DNA from: Christiangramia sp.
GTDB taxonomy: Bacteria > Bacteroidota > Bacteroidia > Flavobacteriales > Flavobacteriaceae
DNA length: 6,806 nucleotides
Assembly (NCBI GenBank): GCA_024644145.1
Contig: JAHELO010000026.1
Location: 3,828-10,633 of the forward strand
Reading direction: 5' to 3'
Shown here: in pieces, positions 1-6,072 of the stretch
Numbering within the stretch: position 1 is the stretch's first letter
How the letters are laid out: every line of letters starts with the position of its first letter
Translations under genes and position numbers: made by a program
The notes under the pieces: generated by a model
The model's input: only the letters and a program-made list of their open reading frames with translations
What the model was told of the DNA's origin: nothing
Databases searched by the model: none

Positions 1-1140
1 CGTAAAGAAAGTTATCGTCGCGATAGTCGCAAACCTATCGTGGAAGACGGAACCCTGGAGGACGATCAGAATCGCAGGGATTTCACAATTAACGCACTGG
101 CATTAAAACTTAATAAAGATGGTTTCGGAGATCTTCTGGATCCTTTTAACGGCTATGAAGATCTAAAAAACAAGATAATTAAAACTCCCTTAGATCCAGA
201 TATTACCTATTCTGATGATCCTTTGCGCATGTACCGGGCAATTAGATTTGCCACGCAGCTAAATTTTATGATAGAAGCTGAATCCTTAAAAGCGATTAAA
301 CGCAATAAGGAAAGGATTAAAATTATTTCTAAGGAAAGGATCCTGGACGAATTGAATAAAATCATGTTAAGTGATAAACCTTCTAAAGGATTCGCGCTTT
401 TATTCAAAACGGGACTACTGGAAAAAATACTTCCGGAACTAACAGCACTACAAGGGATAGATGAAGTAGAAGGACAAACTCATAAGGATAACTTCTGGCA
501 CACCCTTGAAGTGGTAGACAATATTTCAAAAAATACCGATGATCTATGGTTAAGGTGGGCTGCCCTGCTTCACGACATAGGGAAAGCCCCAACTAAGAAA
601 TTTCATAAAAAGATTGGATGGACCTTCCACGGACATGAGTTTGTAGGTGCAAAAATGGTCTATAAATTATTTAAAAGGCTTAGACTACCCCTGAATGAAA
701 AGATGAAATTCGTTCAGAAAATGGTGCTGCTGAGTTCTAGGCCTATTGTAATTGCAGATGATAACGTTACAGATTCAGCGGTGCGAAGACTCATATTTGA
801 TGCCGGAGATCACATTGAAGATCTTATGACTCTATGTGAAGCTGATATCACTACCAAGAACCCGAAGAGATTCAGGAAATATCATAATAATTTTCAGCTG
901 GTAAGGGAAAAGATTCAGGAAGTAGAAGAACGTGATCATGTAAGAAATTTTCAGCCACCGGTGAGTGGAGAGGAAATCATGGAAACCTTCGGTATAAAAC
1001 CAAGCCGCGAAGTTGGATTGATTAAAGACGCAATCAAAGAAGCAATTCTTGAAGGAGAGATTCCGAACGAGTATGAGCCCGCCAGGGATTTCATGTTAGA
1101 CAAAGGCAAACACCTTGGACTCACTGCTATAAAATCCTAA
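1..1140 (+). CDS. cca: CCA tRNA nucleotidyltransferase / poly(A)-polymerase-type enzyme with HD domain, 5' truncated by window edge
   Basis: The reading frame is open from base 1, giving 379 residues. Enzymes of this family add or repair the 3' CCA end of tRNAs from CTP and ATP in the cytoplasm. Seen in the sequence: the class II motif RRDFTINA (nt 73-96), the arginine-rich [12 protein letters not shown] motif of the nucleotide-binding neck (nt 214-249), then an HD-type phosphohydrolase domain with a first His at nt 499-501, the HDIGK pair at 571-585 and further His residues near 628-636. Bacteroidota homologues are usually about 470-480 residues, so roughly 95 N-terminal residues lie outside the window, including the catalytic GxG and DxD strand. 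The GTG at 40-42 is an internal Val codon, not a start, since coding similarity continues upstream of it. Whether this enzyme does full CCA addition or only part cannot be told from the sequence. The next gene, ctaA, starts 42 nt downstream on the same strand. Confidence 0.93.
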   Translation, partial: RKESYRRDSRKPIVEDGTLEDDQNRRDFTINALALKLNKDGFGDLLDPFNGYEDLKNKIIKTPLDPDITYSDDPLRMYRAIRFATQLNFMIEAESLKAIKRNKERIKIISKERILDELNKIMLSDKPSKGFALLFKTGLLEKILPELTALQGIDEVEGQTHKDNFWHTLEVVDNISKNTDDLWLRWAALLHDIGKAPTKKFHKKIGWTFHGHEFVGAKMVYKLFKRLRLPLNEKMKFVQKMVLLSSRPIVIADDNVTDSAVRRLIFDAGDHIEDLMTLCEADITTKNPKRFRKYHNNFQLVREKIQEVEERDHVRNFQPPVSGEEIMETFGIKPSREVGLIKDAIKEAILEGEIPNEYEPARDFMLDKGKHLGLTAIKS

Positions 1141-1182
1141 TCCTACTGGTAACTATAACCACCATATACTCAGACCAAAGAA

Positions 1183-2208
1183 ATGTATCGTAAAGCCGTA
1201 AAAATCTCCCTGATCCTCGTCTACCTGGTCATTATTGCCGGGGCGATAGTAAGAATGACCGGTTCTGGAATGGGATGCCCGGATTGGCCGAAATGTTTCG
1301 GGTATTACATTCCTCCTACTGAGCTCTCTGAGTTACAATTTGAGTCAAACAGGGAATATAGAAAAGGTCAGGTGATCATTTTAAATGAAACTTTGAAGGT
1401 CGCAAAGGGCACTTTTACCACCGGAAAGAATTTCGATGCTTCTAATTGGGAAGATTATAAAAAGCATGATTACGCTATTTTTAATCCCACACATACCTGG
1501 GTAGAGTATATTAACAGGCTGGCAGGAGCCCTGGCTGGGTTCGCAGTGCTAATAATGGCCGTAATATCCTTCAAAAAACGAAAGCTTAACAAACGTATTC
1601 CTGTGCTTTCTGTGCTGTGCGTATTCCTAATGGGCTTTCAGGCCTGGCTGGGAGCGACCGTAGTATACTCAGTTCTCGCACCGGCTAAGATCACCGTTCA
1701 TATGGTAATGGCCCTGGTTATCGTAGCGGTACTGCTTTATCTGTTAAAGATCTCGTCAGAAAAAGAATCAAACCAGTATAAAACAAAGGCATTCCAAAAC
1801 TTACTTATAATTGCCGTTATCTTTACCCTTATACAGGTAGTAATGGGCACCCAGGTAAGACAATTGGTTGATGAGCAGGTTCGGAATCTGGGATATGATG
1901 CTAAAGCCGAATGGTTGAGCAAGCCTGACCTGAACTTTTATGCACACAGATCTTTCTCGATCCTGGTTCTTTTGATCAATCTCTTATTATGGTGGAAAAA
2001 CAGGCAACTGAATCTTCGCCTTGATCGTATAAATATCGTTATTGCTTTAATTCTCCTGGAAGTGGTTACTGGTGTGGCGATGTACAACTTCGACTTCCCT
2101 GTGCTTTCCCAACCTCTGCATCTGGTAATAGCTTCTTTGCTTTTCGGGTATCAATTCTACCTTTTATTGGAAAGTATTTATGCTAGAGAGAAGATTAAAA
2201 AATCGTAA
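1183..2208 (+). CDS. ctaA: Heme A synthase, COX15/CtaA family
   Basis: This is an integral membrane enzyme that oxidises the heme O methyl group to make heme A for aa3-type cytochrome oxidase. It has 341 residues and about eight membrane segments (roughly 7-24, 112-130, 141-161, 170-190, 204-222, 257-273, 283-302, 311-330), as expected for the family. The hallmark GSGMGCPDWPKCFG follows the first segment and carries Cys32 and Cys38, which match the redox-active Cys pair of the first outer loop in Bacillus CtaA. Candidate heme-ligand histidines are His173, His255 and His313. The first-half motif reads VEYINR (107-112), with Asn111 where Bacillus CtaA has the His of an ExxHR motif. The loop between segments 1 and 2 is long (about 41-103), and the second outer loop has no Cys pair. 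The ATG at 1183 sets the hallmark at the right distance from the N terminus; there is no clear Shine-Dalgarno site, as is usual in Bacteroidota. The gene may be co-transcribed with cca, because only 42 nt separate them and I see no terminator. Confidence 0.95.
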   Translation: MYRKAVKISLILVYLVIIAGAIVRMTGSGMGCPDWPKCFGYYIPPTELSELQFESNREYRKGQVIILNETLKVAKGTFTTGKNFDASNWEDYKKHDYAIFNPTHTWVEYINRLAGALAGFAVLIMAVISFKKRKLNKRIPVLSVLCVFLMGFQAWLGATVVYSVLAPAKITVHMVMALVIVAVLLYLLKISSEKESNQYKTKAFQNLLIIAVIFTLIQVVMGTQVRQLVDEQVRNLGYDAKAEWLSKPDLNFYAHRSFSILVLLINLLLWWKNRQLNLRLDRINIVIALILLEVVTGVAMYNFDFPVLSQPLHLVIASLLFGYQFYLLLESIYAREKIKKS

Positions 2209-2213
2209 CTTTG
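2206..2213 (+). promoter_or_regulatory. Candidate Bacteroidota -7 promoter element (TAACTTTG) before the pRiA4b ORF-3-like gene
   Basis: TAACTTTG matches the TAnnTTTG consensus of the Bacteroidota primary sigma factor at every fixed position. It begins on the TAA stop codon of ctaA and lies 19 nt before the next ATG, so transcription would start with a very short leader. I see no convincing TTG-type -33 element at the usual spacing, so this rests on the -7 match and position alone. Confidence 0.5.
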
Positions 2214-2232
2214 ACCTCCAAATTTTTAAGAT

Positions 2233-2745
2233 ATGGTATATAGATTCCGAGTAATTCTCGATGCTGATGAAGATGTGTTCAGAGATATAGAAATGCTACA
2301 GGAAAGCAGCCTGGAAGACCTCCACAATACTATTGTTCAGTCCTTTGGATTTGACGGTACAGAGATGGCTTCCTTTTATATTAGCGATGAAGAATGGAAC
2401 CAGGGTGAAGAAATCCATCAATTTGATATGAGCGGTCATGATACTTCTATCAGATTAATGAATGAAACCTCTCTGGATAGTGTCCTTTCAGAAAAACAGA
2501 CCAAGCTAATCTATGTTTATGATTTTCTGAAAATGTGGACATTCTTTGTAGAGCTGGCTCAGATCGCTGAAATCGAAGAAGGCAGGGATTACCCAAATCT
2601 TATGTACGTGCATGGTCAGATTCCTGAAAATGCACCCGAAAAGGAATTCACAGGTGAAGACGAGGGAATCCTCAATGGAGATTATGATGATGATTTCGAC
2701 ACCGACGGGTACGACGATTTCGAATTCGACGAGAACTGGAATTAA
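2233..2745 (+). CDS. pRiA4b ORF-3-like domain protein with acidic C-terminal tail
   Basis: This is a 170-residue soluble protein of the plasmid pRiA4b ORF-3-like family (also labelled IS1096 passenger TnpR-like), whose biochemical role is not established. Supporting features are the N-terminal strand YRFRVILD (3-10), the helix around DLHNTIVQSFGFD (29-41), and the later strand LIYVYDF (92-98) followed by MWTFFVEL. In typical members the last region reads YDFGDxW; here it is YDFLKMW (96-102), so the Gly-Asp is lost. Residues 136-170 are strongly acidic (16 Asp/Glu of 35) and low in complexity, with Asp clusters spaced by Tyr/Phe/Trp. Such a tail could bind a basic partner or mimic DNA, but that is inference. 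The ATG lies 24 nt after the ctaA stop and has a candidate promoter of its own. No transposase or inverted repeat is nearby, so the family's mobile-element name does not apply here. Confidence 0.8.
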   Translation: MVYRFRVILDADEDVFRDIEMLQESSLEDLHNTIVQSFGFDGTEMASFYISDEEWNQGEEIHQFDMSGHDTSIRLMNETSLDSVLSEKQTKLIYVYDFLKMWTFFVELAQIAEIEEGRDYPNLMYVHGQIPENAPEKEFTGEDEGILNGDYDDDFDTDGYDDFEFDENWN

Positions 2746-2776
2746 TCTGTTCCCGGAAATATCTTTAAATGATTTC

Positions 2777-2798
2777 TTCTGAAATACTTCTTTCAGAA
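2777..2798 (+). terminator. Hairpin after the pRiA4b ORF-3-like gene, possible intrinsic terminator
   Basis: A perfect 8-bp inverted repeat, TTCTGAAA and TTTCAGAA, encloses a 6-nt loop (2785-2790). A run of five T follows at 2805-2809, six bases after the stem. The stem is AT-rich and the T-run is not directly adjacent, so this is a weak rho-independent terminator at best. It lies 31 nt after the stop codon and 41 nt before the next ATG, where it would separate the two transcription units. Confidence 0.45.
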
Positions 2799-2839
2799 TT
2801 CACATTTTTCAACTTTATTTAGCAAAATTTCAGATATAG

Positions 2840-3898
2840 ATGATCAATCTTTTTAATGCTCAAATTGAATCACTTTCCATACATCGTGTAGGAAACAAGA
2901 ATCGCGGCGAAAATATGTTCGTTTCTGCCTCTACTTTTCATCTAAATGATGAAATAAAACCTTTGATCAAAGAATATTTTCTGAAACCCTTCCGTGAGAA
3001 AGAAGAGACCTACTATCGTTTTCACCATGAAACCGATATGGAGTTCAATGAGCTTTATAATATTTCTAACCAGATCTTTGACGACCCGTACAATACCCAC
3101 GAATACTCTAAAAAGATCGCCACCTTATTGTACGAACAATCCTCTCACCCTCATATTAAAAGCGGGGAAGTATATGTTGTATACTTTGAAGGGATGCAGC
3201 TCGACAATGAAAAGGTTTCTGCTATTGGAATCTTTAAATCTGAATTAAAACATGATTTTCTTCAATTCGAACAGAAACAAAGCAATCTGGAAATGATCGT
3301 GCAACAGGGAGTTAACCTTCAGAAACTCGATAAAGGAGCGATCATTTTTAATAAGAACAGAACGGAAGGTTATAAAATATTATCTGTAGACTCCAATCGT
3401 TATGACACCAAATACTGGCTGGAGAATTTCCTTGGAGTAGATGTCCTGGCAGATGAGAATTATTTTACCAAGAACTACCTTAATTTTGCAAAAAACTTTG
3501 CGAAAGACGTGGTCTTGCCAGCTGAAGATAAAAAGCAGGAAGTGATGTTCATGAACCGTAGTATGGACTATTTTGCTAAAAATGACGATTTCGAAGAATC
3601 TAATTATATAAATTCTGTGATCGATAATCCTGCGCTTATTCCTGAATTCCAGAATTACAAAGTTGAAAAGGCTCCGAAATACAAGGTTGAAGATCTTACC
3701 AACTTCCCTATCGCCAACAAGGCAGTGACAGATGCCCGTAAAAAGATCAAGAATGTGATCACTTTAGATACCAACATCCAGATAAAAATGGATTTTGTGA
3801 ATGCAGATTCTGCTGAGAAATTCGTGGAAAAAGGATGGGACGAAGAAAAACAGATGTATTATTACCTTGTTTACTTCAATAAAGAAGAGAAAAAATAG
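2840..3898 (+). CDS. Nucleoid-associated protein, NA37/NdpA (YejK) family
   Basis: This 352-residue cytoplasmic protein belongs to the family of the 37-kDa nucleoid-associated protein YejK/NdpA of Escherichia coli, which co-purifies with nucleoids; its exact role is unknown. Seen in the sequence: the N-terminal segment with IESLSIHRVGNK (9-20), then SKKIATLLYEQSSHPHIKSG (90-109) leading to the strand EVYVVYFEG (110-118), the family's pattern of a short helix followed by a 'Gly, strand, acidic' unit. The mid-protein segment DSNRYDTKYWLENFLGV (184-200) is also typical of the Bacteroidota branch. The length is close to that of the family (about 335-355). No membrane segment or signal peptide is present. 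The ATG at 2840 is preceded by an AT-rich stretch (2805-2839) that probably holds the promoter, but I find no clean TAnnTTTG there. The gene ends at the convergent terminator region. Family assignment is firm, function in this organism is inferred. Confidence 0.87.
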   Translation: MINLFNAQIESLSIHRVGNKNRGENMFVSASTFHLNDEIKPLIKEYFLKPFREKEETYYRFHHETDMEFNELYNISNQIFDDPYNTHEYSKKIATLLYEQSSHPHIKSGEVYVVYFEGMQLDNEKVSAIGIFKSELKHDFLQFEQKQSNLEMIVQQGVNLQKLDKGAIIFNKNRTEGYKILSVDSNRYDTKYWLENFLGVDVLADENYFTKNYLNFAKNFAKDVVLPAEDKKQEVMFMNRSMDYFAKNDDFEESNYINSVIDNPALIPEFQNYKVEKAPKYKVEDLTNFPIANKAVTDARKKIKNVITLDTNIQIKMDFVNADSAEKFVEKGWDEEKQMYYYLVYFNKEEKK

Positions 3899-3934
3899 AA
3901 TTCTGCATCTCGCATCTCTGTATGCGAAAAGCAT

Positions 3935-3994
3935 AAAAAATTTGAACGAAGTAAAATATCAGGCTGTCTGATTACTCACTACGTTCGCATTTTT
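3935..3994. terminator. Bidirectional terminator between convergent genes
   Basis: GAACGAAGT (3944-3952) pairs with ACTACGTTC (3978-3986), a 9-bp stem with one A-A mismatch. Inside it, TCAG (3959-3962) and CTGA (3968-3971) pair around a GCTGT loop. On the plus strand the stem is followed by GCA and then TTTTT (3990-3994). On the minus strand it is followed by AAA and then TTTTTT (complement of 3935-3940). One hairpin could therefore end both the NA37-family gene and the opposing minus-strand gene, whose stop codons lie at 3898 and 4008. Confidence 0.6.
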
Positions 3995-4007
3995 CATTCT
4001 AATTAAA

Positions 4008-5072
4008 TTACTCCAGTAAGCGCTGCATATTTACATTTTCATAATTCCTTTTTACAAAATCGAGAGCTGTTCTTAATATTTGCCCCATAGTGCTGGCGCG
4101 CTTGAACTTCATATCTTTTGAGAAGGCATAGAGGTCGTTCCTGAGTTCCTTTACGTTGTCTTTGGTTGAAACATGATCATTAATCATACATCTTATAAGC
4201 TCTTTATACCGGCTCTGAGTATTGATCATCCTTTTGGCAAGTAAAGACCGTTCCTCCTTACGGTACTGCTCTATAGACGATTCCTCAAGTTTATCTGAAA
4301 CCAGTTTTACCATTTGGTAATTTTCTTTAAAGAACTGTGGCCGGTATACCTTCAAGTTACCTTCAAAACATTGCTGATCGAAATCTATGGCTCGAATCTG
4401 GTACTCCACATGATCAAAATCGTGAGTGGGTATCACCACATAATTATAAGACCGCATATCTCCAAGTAAACGCACGGTACATCTTTCGTTGAATTTCACA
4501 AATTGTTTGGCGATCTGGGTTTGTGCTCTAAGGTCGCATTCCGGCAAATGGTCTTCTATAAATACATCGCCCGGGATACCCGCAATGTGCTCTTCTATGA
4601 GCGTATCTTTATAAACCAGGAAGTTAATACGGTGAGGCGACAGCAAATGCTCAAATTCAAGACCATACAACCTGGATGCATCAGCCTTTTTCACGTAAAA
4701 ATAGGTGAAACTATCATTCAGGATATTTCTAACTTTAATCCTAAAGGGTTTTGAATTACCAAAAGTGCAATAATCTATGGCATCCACGTTCAGATAATCC
4801 AATGAATCATCACTACCATCTGAATGCAGGATAGTATACACTTTTTTGAGACTTTTATCTATTTCTATACGCTCATGATCGGGATAATAGCAGCGTACCC
4901 AGAAGGTATCCTCATCATGCTGATCGTAGACTACGATAGAACCTGAGAACCTCAACAGGTCATCATAAAAAACAGGAATTTTAGTATTGCGATTATATTT
5001 TGCCAGATATCGGTTGAAGCGATCATTCACCGGGAATGCCGGCTTCTTTTTAGACATCAGTTTTTCTTCCAT
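4008..5072 (-). CDS. Uncharacterised protein with a possible kinase-like (PKL/APH-type) core
   Basis: I do not recognise this 354-residue protein as a named family; it looks like a Flavobacteriia conserved hypothetical. It has no signal peptide or membrane segment. The N-terminal 120 residues look mostly beta-stranded. The middle carries, in order, features that match a protein-kinase-like fold: FYVKK (125-129, strand with a candidate ATP-binding Lys), GLEFEHLL (137-144, possible helix-C Glu), LIEEHIAGIPGD (158-169, like the hinge of aminoglycoside phosphotransferases), a helix at 183-196, GDMRSYN (204-210, compare the GDLHxxN catalytic loop) and IRAIDFDQQ (226-234, compare the metal-binding IDFD). 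The usual His before GD is Leu203. The C-terminal 100 residues are helical and basic. The function is unproved. Two starts are possible: ATG at 5072 or Met6 at 5057 (MSKKK). The gene faces the NA37 gene convergently and the ABC ATPase divergently. Confidence 0.85.
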   Translation of the reverse strand: MEEKLMSKKKPAFPVNDRFNRYLAKYNRNTKIPVFYDDLLRFSGSIVVYDQHDEDTFWVRCYYPDHERIEIDKSLKKVYTILHSDGSDDSLDYLNVDAIDYCTFGNSKPFRIKVRNILNDSFTYFYVKKADASRLYGLEFEHLLSPHRINFLVYKDTLIEEHIAGIPGDVFIEDHLPECDLRAQTQIAKQFVKFNERCTVRLLGDMRSYNYVVIPTHDFDHVEYQIRAIDFDQQCFEGNLKVYRPQFFKENYQMVKLVSDKLEESSIEQYRKEERSLLAKRMINTQSRYKELIRCMINDHVSTKDNVKELRNDLYAFSKDMKFKRASTMGQILRTALDFVKRNYENVNMQRLLE

Positions 5073-5090
5073 AGTATTGCAAGTATTGCT

Positions 5091-5098
5091 CTAAAGTA
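5091..5098 (-). promoter_or_regulatory. Candidate -7 element for the minus-strand gene
   Basis: On the minus strand this reads TACTTTAG, one mismatch from TAnnTTTG. It lies 18 nt upstream of the ATG at 5072. No TTG is found at the expected -33 position, so support is limited to the -7 match and its place in the divergent gap. Confidence 0.35.
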
Positions 5099-5130
5099 GG
5101 CTTATTATAATGAAACCTGTAACAATATCC

Positions 5131-5138
5131 TATTTTAG
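5131..5138 (+). promoter_or_regulatory. Candidate -7 element for the ABC transporter operon
   Basis: TATTTTAG differs from TAnnTTTG at one position and lies 28 nt before the TTG codon at 5167 taken as the ATPase start. If it is used, the ATG at 5110 would lie upstream of the transcript, which supports the TTG start. There is no good -33 element. Confidence 0.3.
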
Positions 5139-5143
5139 ACGTC

Positions 5144-5156
5144 GTATTTTAAATAC
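5144..5156. repeat. Small perfect palindrome in the divergent promoter region
   Basis: GTATTT and AAATAC form a perfect inverted repeat around a single T. It lies just downstream of the candidate -7 element at 5131 and next to a second small palindrome, GACGTC (5138-5143). TATTTTA occurs twice, at 5131 and 5145, 14 nt apart. Its position between promoter and start would suit an operator, but AT-rich palindromes of this size arise by chance, so the regulatory role is a guess. Confidence 0.3.
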
Positions 5157-5166
5157 TCCACGCATT

Positions 5167-6072
5167 TTGGAAACAATTTTAACTTTAAATAAGCTAACCA
5201 AACGCTTTGGCAGGATCACCGCCGTAGATAATCTTAGCTTCAGCATAGAAAAAGGCAACGTGTACGGTATCCTGGGACCTAACGGAAGTGGTAAATCCAC
5301 CACCCTGGGGATGGTCCTGAATGTTGTAAATAAAACCTCTGGGGATTTTAAGTGGTTTGATGGCAGCTTGTCTACGCATGAAGCTTTAAAAAAAGTAGGA
5401 GCTATTATCGAGCACCCTAATTTTTATCCCTACATGACGGCAGGACAAAACTTAAACCTGGTTTGTAAGATAAAAGGAACCAGCAAAGAGAAAGTAAATG
5501 AAAAACTGCAGATCGTTGGACTCCTGGATAGAAAGGATAGCAAGTTTAAAAACTTTTCGCTGGGAATGAAACAAAGGCTTGCTATAGCCTCTGCTCTTCT
5601 GAACGACCCGGAGATCCTAATTCTGGATGAACCCACAAACGGACTGGATCCTCAGGGAATACACCAGATCAGGGAGATCATAAGGAATATCGCGGCAAGC
5701 GGCACCACCATTTTACTGGCCTCTCACCTCCTTGACGAAGTGGAAAAGGTTTGCTCCCACGTAGTTATTATCCGGAAAGGTGTAAAACTATATAGCGGCC
5801 CCGTGGACCAGATCATAAACAGTCATGGGTTTTTCGAATTAGGCGCATCTGATATATCAAGATTAATTGAGTTGTTACAGGCCCATCCGAAAATTGGAAA
5901 TATTACTGAAAAAGAAGGAGCTATAACAGCAATTCTGAAAGATCCGATGGGGGCTGAAGAGATCAACAAATATCTGTTTGAAAATGGACTTTCACTTTCT
6001 TATCTGAATAAACGCAAAGAAAGTCTTGAAGAACAATTCCTTCAATTAACCAATGAAACCGTTCAGAATTAA
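5167..6072 (+). CDS. ABC transporter ATP-binding protein, BcrA-like, ABC-2 exporter type
   Basis: This is the cytoplasmic ATPase of an exporter whose permease follows directly. From the TTG at 5167 it has 301 residues, starting METILTLNKLTKRFG, which is how members of this group normally begin. An ATG at 5110 would add 19 residues (MKPVTISYF...) that look non-coding and overlap promoter-like sequence, so I prefer TTG. Motifs: Walker A GPNGSGKST (37-45); IIEHPNFYPYMT (80-91) at the Q-loop, with Glu82 in place of Gln; signature FSLGMKQRL (130-138) instead of LSGGQ; Walker B LILDEP (151-156); D-loop GLDPQG (159-164); H-loop ASHLLDE (185-191). The Glu and SLGMKQR forms are typical of the BcrA (bacitracin-exporter-like) branch, which is used for peptides, lipids or unknown substrates, so the substrate cannot be named. 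The C-terminal 80 residues are an accessory domain. The stop overlaps the permease start by one base (TAATG), which implies translational coupling. Confidence 0.9.
   Translation: METILTLNKLTKRFGRITAVDNLSFSIEKGNVYGILGPNGSGKSTTLGMVLNVVNKTSGDFKWFDGSLSTHEALKKVGAIIEHPNFYPYMTAGQNLNLVCKIKGTSKEKVNEKLQIVGLLDRKDSKFKNFSLGMKQRLAIASALLNDPEILILDEPTNGLDPQGIHQIREIIRNIAASGTTILLASHLLDEVEKVCSHVVIIRKGVKLYSGPVDQIINSHGFFELGASDISRLIELLQAHPKIGNITEKEGAITAILKDPMGAEEINKYLFENGLSLSYLNKRKESLEEQFLQLTNETVQN

Noticed and set aside
40..42. GTG as a possible start of the tRNA nucleotidyltransferase
   Set aside because: The frame is open to base 1 and the upstream residues ([13 protein letters not shown]) continue the family sequence, so the GTG encodes an internal Val.
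1141..1182. Terminator or promoter between cca and ctaA
   Set aside because: Only a trivial GGT/ACC pairing is present, with no T-run and no TAnnTTTG element.
2233..2745. Insertion sequence or transposon suggested by the IS1096-passenger family name
   Set aside because: There is no transposase, terminal inverted repeat or target-site duplication, and neighbouring genes are intact housekeeping genes.
4503..4754. 83-residue plus-strand open frame inside the minus-strand gene
   Set aside because: It is antisense to a longer frame with a coherent protein pattern, has no family resemblance and no promoter of its own.
5104..5109. TATAAT, resembling an E. coli -10 box
   Set aside because: It touches the ATG at 5110, has no matching -35 at 16-18 nt on either strand, and Bacteroidota primary sigma factors use a different consensus.
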